This document shows, piece after piece, positions 8,118 to 15,487 of a stretch of DNA of 64,000 bases (position 1 is the first letter of the stretch; each line of letters opens with the position of its first letter). The notes under the pieces are model-generated. The model made no database searches. It was not told where the DNA came from and worked only from the letters and a program-made list of their open reading frames with translations. The translations under genes were made by a program, and so were the position numbers. This DNA comes from Clostridia bacterium (GTDB lineage: Bacteria; Bacillota; Clostridia; Acetivibrionales; JAFADI01): positions 1-64,000 of the forward strand of contig JAOAAU010000122.1 in assembly GCA_026418695.1 (NCBI GenBank), given 5' to 3'.

Positions 8118-9062
8118 CTATGACTCCGATTTTATCCGGAAACGGTTTGCTGTTTCCTGTAGTCGAAGGAAGATTTCCTTCAATCCGGAAAACTTCTTTT
8201 CAGAAACGGATACCCCCAGGATGATAAGAATTCCTCCGAAGATTGTGAGGGCGGTTACTTTTTCATGAAGAATCAGAACAGAAGTAATCATCGTGATCAA
8301 TGGTACCAGATAGATGTAATTGCTGGCCTTCACAGCTCCAAGAATTTTTACGGACGCATTCCAAAGGACAAAACACAGAGCAGAAGCTGCTAATCCTAAA
8401 AAGGCAATATTTATGACCAGTTTCAGCGAAACAGGGTGCGCTGAAACAAAATCTTCCCCGCGGAAATAAAGGATAGGAACAATGGTGAGCAGTCCGTAAA
8501 AGAAGCTCTTCCTAACAGTATAAACAGGCGGATAGCTGCTATCCACCTTCTTTAGCAGAACAGAATAAACAGCCCAGACAATAGAAGCCAGAAGTGCCAA
8601 TACATCCCCCACGGGGTTCAGCTTTAAAAGGAACTTTCCATTGAAAATGACGAGGAATATTCCCAGAAAGGATACAATAAATCCGATAACAAGATTCCGG
8701 CTGATTTTCTCATCCTTTGTAGCGATATGAGCCAGAAGGGCTGTTAGTATGGGAATGGTCGATACGATGAGTCCTACATTGGTAGCATAGGTAAACTCAA
8801 GGGCGATGTTTTCTATCAGAAAGTATAAGGTAATGCCGGTAAGCCCCAGGGAGAAAAAAAGAAACTCCTCGCTGAAGCTTTTAAAACCCTTGAATTTTGG
8901 GTAAATGAGCCAGAGGGCAAGATAGCCCAAGGCAAACCTGTAGAACAGGATCTCGACGGGGGAGAGATCCTGCAGAATCACTTTGGTAGAAACAAAGGTC
9001 GTGCCCCAGATAAAGATTGTAATGAGTGCAATGAGATGCCCGGTGAACGTATTGCTTTTCAT
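8118..9062 (-). CDS. EamA-family (DMT superfamily) exporter
   Basis: A 314-residue membrane protein with ten predicted hydrophobic helices in two EamA repeats of five; the first contains IFIWGTTFVSTKVI, the second ASIVWAVYSVLLKK. Members export amino acids or other metabolites. The ATG at 9062 follows GAGGAAGGA; an upstream ATG at 9101 gives an atypical polar extension. It lies downstream of an AraC-type gene on the same strand, 141 bases away, and that regulator probably controls it. The stop codons of this gene and ansA are adjacent with no intergenic base. Confidence 0.88.
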   Translation of the reverse strand: MKSNTFTGHLIALITIFIWGTTFVSTKVILQDLSPVEILFYRFALGYLALWLIYPKFKGFKSFSEEFLFFSLGLTGITLYFLIENIALEFTYATNVGLIVSTIPILTALLAHIATKDEKISRNLVIGFIVSFLGIFLVIFNGKFLLKLNPVGDVLALLASIVWAVYSVLLKKVDSSYPPVYTVRKSFFYGLLTIVPILYFRGEDFVSAHPVSLKLVINIAFLGLAASALCFVLWNASVKILGAVKASNYIYLVPLITMITSVLILHEKVTALTIFGGILIILGVSVSEKKFSGLKEIFLRLQETANRFRIKSES

Positions 9063-9203
9063 AAAGATTCCTTCCTCAAAACTGGATTTTTGAATGATCA
9101 ATCAGAATATATTGAATTCATTCTAAGATACAGACTGAGGAGCAGAATAGTAAAAAATTGCTCTGGATGCTTTATCATCTGGAATCGATTATGTTTTCAA
9201 TGA

Positions 9204-10004
9204 TTAACCCCCTTTCAGATATTTGATGGGGGTTGTTCCCGAATACTGCCTGAATACCTTGACAAAATGGCTTTGATCATAAAAACCCGCTTCCATCGCA
9301 ACGTCTGTGATCTGCCTGTTTTTCCGGAGTTCCTTTTTGGCATGATTGATTCTAAGCATCGTAAGATACGCGTGCGGAGAGAGTCTGTAGCTGTTTTCAA
9401 AGGCCCGGATGAGATAATATTTGCTTAATCCAGAGATCCTGCATAAGTCGTCCAAGGTGATTTTCTCGAGGTAATTGTCGTTCAGGAAATTATTGATAAG
9501 CTTCATGGTTTGTTTGTCATCATGCAAACCGCGGGTGTTTTCATTCAAATAGGCATCCAGGTCTAAAAAGTAGTTCAGTTCGCTTAAAAGGAAGCTTTCC
9601 TTTTCTATCCCGGACAAGGATTCAAGTTGCATAAAACTACATAGGGCATTGATTCTGGAAAAATCTTTTGAGTTAAGGAACTTGGCAAAAGTCGGAAGCT
9701 TCTGGAGATCCGCCTCAAAGGAGGATTCAATCCAGTTTTTTTTCAGGTACATCATATGGAAGGACCAGTTTTTTGTATCATGGGGGCAACATTGATGAAC
9801 GACATCCGGAGGAATACAGATCATCATTCCCCGGCTTACAATAAAGCTCTCACGCTCGCATTCCACTATGCTGGTTCCTTTTAGGACGATGCCTATGGAT
9901 AGCTCGATGTGGGCGTGCTTTTTAGAGGAATGAACGGCATTATCACAGCTTTTCAGTTCAAAAAACGGGATGCTTTCATCCCTGAAATATTTAACCTTTG
10001 ACAT
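9204..10004 (-). CDS. AraC-family transcriptional regulator (cupin sensor)
   Basis: A 266-residue regulator. The N-terminal ~140 residues form a cupin-like sensing domain (HSSKKHAHIELSIGIVLKG, then PPDVVHQCCPHD); residues ~165-265 are two AraC helix-turn-helices with the typical LDDLCRISGLSKYYLIRAF and ITDVAMEAGFYDQSHFVKVFR segments. GAGGTT precedes the ATG at 10004. It probably activates the DMT exporter gene immediately downstream in response to an effector bound by the cupin; the effector is unknown. Confidence 0.9.
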   Translation of the reverse strand: MSKVKYFRDESIPFFELKSCDNAVHSSKKHAHIELSIGIVLKGTSIVECERESFIVSRGMMICIPPDVVHQCCPHDTKNWSFHMMYLKKNWIESSFEADLQKLPTFAKFLNSKDFSRINALCSFMQLESLSGIEKESFLLSELNYFLDLDAYLNENTRGLHDDKQTMKLINNFLNDNYLEKITLDDLCRISGLSKYYLIRAFENSYRLSPHAYLTMLRINHAKKELRKNRQITDVAMEAGFYDQSHFVKVFRQYSGTTPIKYLKGG

Positions 10005-10155
10005 TATAACCTCGCAGAATTCAATGAAGTATCCGATTTGTTTTTAGGAGTCAAAATTAAGTCTATATAAAAATTATATTGAATTGCTGCAGGAAGAGCA
10101 ATATTTTCGAAATTCATATTTTTCTATGATGGTTGTACCCTAAAGAAAAAATTAC

Positions 10156-10184
10156 TTGCAATTCCAAAATATTCATGATATTAT
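10156..10184 (+). promoter_or_regulatory. Promoter of the tetR gene
   Basis: TTGCAA (10156-10161), 17 bases, TATTAT (10179-10184). The TetR operator lies immediately downstream at the expected transcription start. Confidence 0.7.
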
Positions 10185-10188
10185 TTGA

Positions 10189-10200
10189 TTGAACGTTCAA
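10189..10200 (+). promoter_or_regulatory. TetR operator 1
   Basis: TTGAACGTTCAA is a perfect 12-bp palindrome and extends almost perfectly to TTTG..CAAA on both sides. It starts four bases after the -10 box, which is where an autorepressor would act. Confidence 0.75.
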
Positions 10201-10222
10201 ACAAAAAAAGAGGAAGGGTACC

Positions 10223-10795
10223 ATGGGAAGAGCAGAAAAGGATACGAAGGATAAAATAATAGAAGCAGCTTGCAGGGTTCTGGCAGAAAAGGGGTATGAT
10301 GCTGCGTCTACCAAAGAAATAGCGAAAGCAGCCGGGGTGGCTCAGGGGCTAATCAATTACTATTTTTCAAGTAAAGATGAACTTTTCATTGATGTTCTAA
10401 AAGCGGAAGGCAGGCGGTTTTGTGAAGCGATGCAGGAACTGCGCAGCAGCCTGAAGGCGGAGGACGTATACAAAAATGCGTTTGACAACATCAAGGATAA
10501 GATCAGTCACTACCCTCAATGGTATCGGCTGAGATATGAACTGTATGCATTGGGACTCCGGAATAACAGTATGCTTGAGGAGACACGGCTGCAAGTTGAA
10601 GACAGCAGGAGGAACATCAGCGAGGTATTGAGCATCCTATGCAATAAACCGGCTCCTGAACTTGGTTCTGTTGCTGCCATTGTATTTTCAGCATTGGAAG
10701 GCCTTGCGCTGCAAAAACTCATTGATGAACGGTTTGACTTTGATACAGCATTTAATGAGCTGTTTAAGATGATACATTTATATACCAATCAATAA
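10223..10795 (+). CDS. TetR/AcrR-family transcriptional regulator
   Basis: A 190-residue repressor with the TetR helix-turn-helix at residues ~10-57 (IIEAACRVLAEKGYDAASTK followed by EIAKAAGVAQGLINYYFSSKDELF) and an all-helical ligand-binding dimerisation domain behind it. It starts at ATG 10223 after AGAGGAAGGG. A palindromic operator stands in its own promoter and a second one precedes the flavin reductase gene 53 bases downstream, so it most likely represses both. Confidence 0.92.
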   Translation: MGRAEKDTKDKIIEAACRVLAEKGYDAASTKEIAKAAGVAQGLINYYFSSKDELFIDVLKAEGRRFCEAMQELRSSLKAEDVYKNAFDNIKDKISHYPQWYRLRYELYALGLRNNSMLEETRLQVEDSRRNISEVLSILCNKPAPELGSVAAIVFSALEGLALQKLIDERFDFDTAFNELFKMIHLYTNQ

Positions 10796-10814
10796 ATTTT
10801 TTTACAATATTATT

Positions 10815-10830
10815 GTTTGAATGTTCAAAC
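10815..10830 (+). promoter_or_regulatory. TetR operator 2
   Basis: GTTTGAATGTTCAAAC has perfect seven-base arms around TG and shares the TTTGAA/TTCAAA core with operator 1. It sits two bases after TATTAT (10808-10813) in the 53-base gap before the flavin reductase gene, suggesting an internal regulated promoter. Confidence 0.75.
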
Positions 10831-10848
10831 AGGATGGAGGAGTAAGAA

Positions 10849-11559
10849 ATGGTAGTGACAATCATTAACGGGAGCCCGCGAAAAAATGGTGCTACAGGGA
10901 AGATCCTTAAGGAAATGGCTAAATATCTGGAGTCTAAAGGAGACGTTGAACTTAATTATGTAGATCTGTCCGAGTATAACATGAGATTTTGTAAAGGATG
11001 TACCGCTTGCTTCAGAACAGGAGAATGCATCATCAAAGAGGATGGATTGGAAGCTTTGTCGCATTTGATCAGCAGATCCGACGGACTGGTGATTGGCTCT
11101 CCGACCTACGAAAGCAATGTCCACGGGCAAGTGAAGACCATGATGGACAGGGGGCATTTTGTTGTTGAACAGCTTTTAACAGGGAAGTATTGTTTTGCGG
11201 TGAGCACCTATGAAAATGCTCAGGGGAGAGGCGTATTAAAAGTGCTTAACAGACTTTTCTCATATTCCGGAGGAATCATTGCCGGAAACCTGCTGGCGAA
11301 GGTAATTTTCAATAAGGATCCGTTTTCCATAAAAGGGCTAAGACAGGAATTGGATGAGAAGATGAAAAAATACTACAATACGATGAAGATGAAGAAGCAG
11401 AAAAGTGTAGTAGGAAAAATCTTTTCTTGGATGATTTTGAATTTTGGCTTTAAGCCCATGGTAACAAAACACGTGGACAGGTACGAGGGCGTCATGAAGA
11501 AGTGGGCTGCCATGGGAATCGTTCGAGAAACCAAGCTTGTTAACAATCATTTAACCTGA
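10849..11559 (+). CDS. NADPH-dependent FMN reductase / flavodoxin-family oxidoreductase
   Basis: A 236-residue flavodoxin-fold protein. It has the FMN phosphate loop GSPRKNGATGKI at residues 8-19 and the conserved cysteine segment FCKGCTACFRTGECIIKED, found in the iron-sulfur-flavoprotein/NAD(P)H oxidoreductase group, followed by IGSPTYESNVHGQVKTMMDR. The ~45 C-terminal residues are basic and hydrophobic. It starts at ATG 10849 after GGAGGAG. It sits behind its own TetR operator and probably reduces a quinone, nitro compound or metal whose presence relieves the repressor; the substrate is not readable. Confidence 0.88.
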   Translation: MVVTIINGSPRKNGATGKILKEMAKYLESKGDVELNYVDLSEYNMRFCKGCTACFRTGECIIKEDGLEALSHLISRSDGLVIGSPTYESNVHGQVKTMMDRGHFVVEQLLTGKYCFAVSTYENAQGRGVLKVLNRLFSYSGGIIAGNLLAKVIFNKDPFSIKGLRQELDEKMKKYYNTMKMKKQKSVVGKIFSWMILNFGFKPMVTKHVDRYEGVMKKWAAMGIVRETKLVNNHLT

Positions 11560-11625
11560 TACTGATGTCCCTTTAACAATTTACAGGTAAAATAAACCTG
11601 TGAATACGGAAGGGGGGGACAAGAA

Positions 11626-11784
11626 ATGAATCCTTTATTTATCCCGGCTGCTTTGGATGAAAAAACTTTAGCCGAATACGATGTAAGCGCATTAAGAGCA
11701 TTGATTGCCGAGAATTCAAAGCAGATTGACCGATATATCGATCAGTTGGAGAGTTTAAAGCAAAAGTTGAGTGAAAATCCGTGA
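11626..11784 (+). CDS. Small hypothetical protein, 52 residues
   Basis: An ATG at 11626 preceded by a G7 run (eight to nine bases upstream) opens a 52-codon frame ending at TGA 11782-11784. The product begins MNPLFIPAALDEKTLAEYDV and is predicted to be mostly helical and charged, ending in a short coiled-coil-like stretch (LIAENSKQIDRYIDQLESLK). A strong terminator follows three bases after the stop. Good binding site, normal codon use and the terminator argue for a real gene. I do not recognise the family. Confidence 0.7.
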   Translation: MNPLFIPAALDEKTLAEYDVSALRALIAENSKQIDRYIDQLESLKQKLSENP

Positions 11785-11787
11785 GAT

Positions 11788-11818
11788 AAGACTATATCCT
11801 TCATATAGTCTTTTTTCT
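11788..11818 (+). terminator. Intrinsic terminator after the small protein gene
   Basis: AAGACTATAT (11788-11797) pairs perfectly with ATATAGTCTT (11803-11812) around CCTTC and is followed by TTTTTTC. Confidence 0.85.
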
Positions 11819-11837
11819 TTGGTTCTCTGAACTGGCG

Positions 11838-12116
11838 CTATTGCTTTACAATCCAAATGATCAGTAATAGCTGCAGGAAAAATATGAAAGGGAACCCATA
11901 CATAAAATACCATTTTTGAATTTTATGCCTGAACAAAAGCAGGCCTGCATAGACACCAGGACATCCTCCGATAATTCCGATGACAAAAAACGTCCTTTCG
12001 GGAATCCTCCACATTCTATACCTTGCTTTGTATTTATCAACCCCGACGATAATAAAACCAATGATGTTGATGGCTGCTATCAGATATTCGGCAACTCTCA
12101 TCACACCTTCAAACAT
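11838..12116 (-). CDS. DUF1294 family small membrane protein
   Basis: A 92-residue protein with three hydrophobic segments (residues ~8-26, 42-62, 70-90). It has the DUF1294 pattern VDKYKARYRMWRIPE, then GGCPGVYAGLLLFRHK and KWYF. The family is widespread and has no established function. ATG 12116 follows GAAGGGTG. It is a single gene converging on the small-protein terminator. Confidence 0.85.
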   Translation of the reverse strand: MFEGVMRVAEYLIAAINIIGFIIVGVDKYKARYRMWRIPERTFFVIGIIGGCPGVYAGLLLFRHKIQKWYFMYGFPFIFFLQLLLIIWIVKQ

Positions 12117-12406
12117 AAAAACGACACCCTTCTTATCAGAAATACACTTTCCTCTTTAGTTTATATTAAATATATCGATAAAAATCATCAATTGTTTAAA
12201 AGAATTTTCCAGTATACTGCAAAAAAATATTTTTTTGGAGTTTTCTTAAATGCTTTTTAACTAAAGCTCATTATTTGGTATGTCGGTAATTAATTAAGGA
12301 TTTAATTTCTAGCATACCCAGTATATAATGATATTGTAAATAAAATGAAGACAAAGTCTGTGTAAAGATAAAAACATAAAAGTGATGTTCATCAAGGGAG
12401 GCCAGT

Positions 12407-13483
12407 ATGAGAATTAGTGAAGCAAAACAGTGCATTAAGGAGTTGTATTTACATACGGAAAGCGTTTCTGCACTCATCAGTGAGAGAGGGGTAGGAAAAA
12501 CTTCGGCTTACAAACAGTGTGCAGAAGAACTGGAAATCGGATATATGGGGTTGTATGCAGCTGCTCTGGAAGGGCCTGATTTTATGGGATTGCCGGATAA
12601 GGACAGGGAAAAGGGAATCACGCGGTATCTTGCTCCTCAGTTTCTTCCAACAGTTGAAGCTGTTAGTGAGGGCTTATTTCCGTCAAAGGGAATTCTGGTT
12701 CTGGAAGAGATCAACCGCGTCCCAAGCGATACAACTTCAGTGCTTTATCCGCTGCTGCTGGAAAGAAAGGTAAACGGACACAGCCTTGCACCGGGATGGA
12801 AGATCGGAGTAACCATGAATCCCGATACTCTGAACTATACAGTCAATTCACTGGATGATGCGATGCTGGACAGATTTGTGAGCATAGAAGTTACGGTGGA
12901 TCTGGACGACTACATTGAGTATTCCGTTAGGAACAGTCCCAATGACGAGGTGCTTTCCTTCCTGCAGGCATGCCCGGACCTGCTGCTGATCGTAAAAAAG
13001 TCTGCAGATTCAACAGCATTGACCAAATCGCCGACTCCCAGGGGCTGGACCAAGGTCCAGGAACTGCTGAACAATTGTAAACTGGCAGACAGGCTGATGA
13101 TGGAGCTGGTGGCAGGAATTTTAGGACCGGAAACGGCATCTTCCTTTTATGGATATTTGAAAAACAGGGATTTTAAGATACCAGCTACCGACAAACTCAT
13201 CCATGATTATGAGTCTGTCAGAGCAGTCGTTCAGGAAATCATTGAAAAGAACAGGATTGATATTTTAAGTCTTGTGACTAAGAAAGTGATTCTTACTTTT
13301 GAAATGAAGGAGCAGCATTTGGCAAATCTGAATGCATTTGTATCCCATTTGCCGGAAGAGTTGAGCATACTGTTTTTCAAGCTGCTTGCGACGAAGCGTC
13401 CCGAGGATTTTCAGGAGGTCATCGGGCGTACTGAGGCTTTCGAGAAGGTGTCGGATAAGATCGTACAGATTTTAATGGATTAG
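12407..13483 (+). CDS. MoxR-like AAA+ ATPase
   Basis: A 358-residue AAA+ protein with Walker A ERGVGKTS (residues ~26-33), Walker B GILVLEEINR (~103), sensor 1 GVTMNPDTLNY and an arginine finger region DDAMLDRFVSIEV. MoxR ATPases act with VWA-domain proteins to insert cofactors or remodel protein complexes. The next gene, 17 bases on, encodes such a VWA partner. ATG 12407 follows AAGGGAGG. The product is first gene in a three-gene operon ending at 15038. The target complex is not evident from neighbours. Confidence 0.9.
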   Translation: MRISEAKQCIKELYLHTESVSALISERGVGKTSAYKQCAEELEIGYMGLYAAALEGPDFMGLPDKDREKGITRYLAPQFLPTVEAVSEGLFPSKGILVLEEINRVPSDTTSVLYPLLLERKVNGHSLAPGWKIGVTMNPDTLNYTVNSLDDAMLDRFVSIEVTVDLDDYIEYSVRNSPNDEVLSFLQACPDLLLIVKKSADSTALTKSPTPRGWTKVQELLNNCKLADRLMMELVAGILGPETASSFYGYLKNRDFKIPATDKLIHDYESVRAVVQEIIEKNRIDILSLVTKKVILTFEMKEQHLANLNAFVSHLPEELSILFFKLLATKRPEDFQEVIGRTEAFEKVSDKIVQILMD

Positions 13484-13500
13484 GAAAAGAGGCCGAATGA

Positions 13501-14631
13501 ATGAAGATTCAGGAAGTTATTATGCATTTGCTGCTAAAGCAGCCATTTTACGGATACATTGCCGCTTCGGTCACACCGGTAGAGAGCGACGAGATCCCAA
13601 CAGTTCGTATGACAATGACGCCGGCCGTCAAGCTGATCTATAATAGAGGATGGTATGAAAGCCTTCCGGAGGAACACGCCATTGGTACGATCATTCATGA
13701 ACTGCTTCATCTGGTGCTTCTCCATCCCTACCGGAAAGGCAGCAGAGAACGGCATTTATGGGTCATTGCCTGTGATTTGGCAGTGAATGAACATATCCAT
13801 CCTAGGATGCTGCCACCGGAAGCCATAACCGTAGATAAGATTTCCGAAGAGATCAAGGAAAACCTGCCAAGGCTGAAAAGTGCCGAGGCCTATTACGATA
13901 TTCTATCCAACAGCGAAAACCAGGTAAGCTTCAACGAGAATGATAAGGAAATCAAGGTGGTTTTACGAAGCGGTCAGGAACTGAAAGCCAACAACTCCAC
14001 CGAAGGAGACAGCTCGGAGATCAATAAAAGCGCTGTAAAATGTGTATTGTCGGAGTTAATTGACCAAGCCGAAGCGGAAGGAGAAATTCCAGGTGAAATC
14101 AACGGTTTTATCAACGAACTGTATAAAGTCAATGAGGTCAACTGGAGAAATGTTTTAAAAAGATTTTTATCCGGAAAGGGAAAAGTGGTCACGAGAAAAA
14201 CCTGCAAGAAGGTATCCAAACGTTTTGAAGATCTGCCGGGAAACAAACGGTCTGTTGGAGTTAATGCACTGCTGGCTGTGGACGAGAGTGGGTCCATCTC
14301 AGATAAACAGGTGATGAAATTCTATAATGAACTGCTGTCGGTCAAGAAAATTACCGGAGCCAATTTGAGTGTTACCCGGTTTGATACGGAATGCACCCAG
14401 CCTGTAGCTCTTGAAAAATATATCCGGGACAAACAACGGGTGAAAAATGGAGGGACTGATTTTCGTCCGGTTTTTGAGCTGGCGGATAGAATCAAAACCC
14501 ATCTTCTGATCATTTTTACAGATGGCGAAGGGTCTGCTCCCGAATATTCCAACCAGCAGGTTTTATGGGTGCTGACCAAGGGCGGGAAAAAGCCGGCTGA
14601 ATACGGACATAGCGTAATGTTTGAAGAATGA
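13501..14631 (+). CDS. Putative metallopeptidase domain fused to VWA-like domain (DUF2201-type)
   Basis: A 376-residue protein. Residues ~55-95 carry a zinc-metalloprotease helix with HExxH (IIHELLHLVLLHP) and a following LWVIACDLAVNEH segment. The C-terminal half (from ~residue 255) is VWA-like with the MIDAS-type DESGSIS, the threonine site GGTDFRP and IIFTDGEGSAPE. This matches proteins annotated as VWA-like/DUF2201 with an N-terminal putative metallopeptidase domain, usual partners of MoxR ATPases. ATG 13501 overlaps no gene and has AAGAGG upstream. It probably forms a two-component chaperone-like machine with the ATPase encoded upstream. Confidence 0.88.
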   Translation: MKIQEVIMHLLLKQPFYGYIAASVTPVESDEIPTVRMTMTPAVKLIYNRGWYESLPEEHAIGTIIHELLHLVLLHPYRKGSRERHLWVIACDLAVNEHIHPRMLPPEAITVDKISEEIKENLPRLKSAEAYYDILSNSENQVSFNENDKEIKVVLRSGQELKANNSTEGDSSEINKSAVKCVLSELIDQAEAEGEIPGEINGFINELYKVNEVNWRNVLKRFLSGKGKVVTRKTCKKVSKRFEDLPGNKRSVGVNALLAVDESGSISDKQVMKFYNELLSVKKITGANLSVTRFDTECTQPVALEKYIRDKQRVKNGGTDFRPVFELADRIKTHLLIIFTDGEGSAPEYSNQQVLWVLTKGGKKPAEYGHSVMFEE

Positions 14632-14649
14632 AAGAGATGAGGGTGGAGC

Positions 14650-15021
14650 ATGGTATTTGAATATTCCATTGTTGGAGGAATTCTTAAAATACATAAGAGC
14701 GTGTTTGTCCAGGAAATGCTGGTGAAAGACAGCAAGCTGCGTGTGCTGCTTAACTGGAAGACAATGAAGGACCTTGCCGGCAAACATCCTCTGATCGGGG
14801 GACAAAGCAATGAGGACATCATCACCGTGGATTTCAGTCATATGACGGTAGACACACAAGAATCCCCCAAAGACATTTTGAATGATTTAAAGATAAAATA
14901 CCGGGAAAAAATCAAGGGGAAAATCGCTTTCAGGACGGTTTACGGGATGTTCGGCGGCGTATTTTCCTATGAGGTGGACTTGAATTCGGAAGACGGTGAG
15001 ATCAAGTATATATCAGGATAA
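14650..15021 (+). CDS. Hypothetical protein, third gene of the MoxR-VWA operon
   Basis: A 123-residue soluble protein, not recognised. It has no membrane segment or signal peptide; the pattern alternates beta-like stretches (FEYSIVGGILKIHK, GKIAFRTVYGMFGGVFSYEV) with a charged middle containing DILNDLKIKYREKIKGK. It starts 18 bases after the metallopeptidase/VWA gene at ATG 14650 (GAGGGTGGAG upstream) and is followed by the operon terminator, so it is probably co-expressed with the ATPase and VWA protein and could be their substrate or adaptor. Confidence 0.75.
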   Translation: MVFEYSIVGGILKIHKSVFVQEMLVKDSKLRVLLNWKTMKDLAGKHPLIGGQSNEDIITVDFSHMTVDTQESPKDILNDLKIKYREKIKGKIAFRTVYGMFGGVFSYEVDLNSEDGEIKYISG

Positions 15022-15038
15022 GACCCGGAGTCTTTTTT
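15020..15038 (+). terminator. Intrinsic terminator of the MoxR-VWA operon
   Basis: AAGAC, five bases, GTCTT and TTTTG, beginning inside the stop codon of the preceding gene. The stem is short, but the T-run is good. Confidence 0.6.
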
Positions 15039-15046
15039 GTTTACAA

Positions 15047-15244
15047 TTAAATATGAATATCGATATTACTGCCTTTGTGAGGGTTGACAGCGTTTTCCAT
15101 AGTCTTTGCCTGAATCAACTTCATACCCTCAAAAAGGGAAGTCACTGTTTGCGAGTCTTGATGCATCGCTTTCTTAAGGGCAGTTAAGTTGATAGCTTGA
15201 CGGATGCTGTAGATAGAGGATCGGAGAATGTTGTTTACGTCCAT
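15047..15244 (-). CDS. YjfB-family putative motility protein
   Basis: A 65-residue protein with the layout of the YjfB family: a short N-terminal helix, the conserved INLTALKKAMHQDSQTV segment, a hydrophilic helix, and the C-terminal GSNIDIHI. The family is called putative motility protein by association and is common in Firmicutes; no flagellar genes are nearby. AAGGT precedes ATG 15244. It converges on the MoxR operon terminator. Confidence 0.75.
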   Translation of the reverse strand: MDVNNILRSSIYSIRQAINLTALKKAMHQDSQTVTSLFEGMKLIQAKTMENAVNPHKGSNIDIHI

Positions 15245-15487
15245 GACAATACCTTCTTTTCTAAAGGATTACTTTCATCATACCATATTTTACAGTTAAA
15301 TACACATGTACCTTGAGGATAATATAAGCGGCGGCAAAAATAGAGTAAATGCAAATTATCTCCATTATGATGAAAAGTGTTTTACCGTAATGGAGGATAT
15401 GATATAATGAAAACATTCTTAAATTATTTCTGGATTTATTCAACCTCTAAGTTTTCCAATAAACAATATCAATAGACAGGTGGCTCT

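Noticed and set aside
12271-12477. 68-codon minus-strand frame over the start of the MoxR gene
   Set aside because: It covers the promoter and ribosome binding site of the MoxR operon and has no site of its own.
15261-15443. 60-codon hydrophobic minus-strand frame upstream of the YjfB-like gene
   Set aside because: It lacks a ribosome binding site and lies in A/T-rich promoter DNA between divergent genes, where hydrophobic frames arise by chance.
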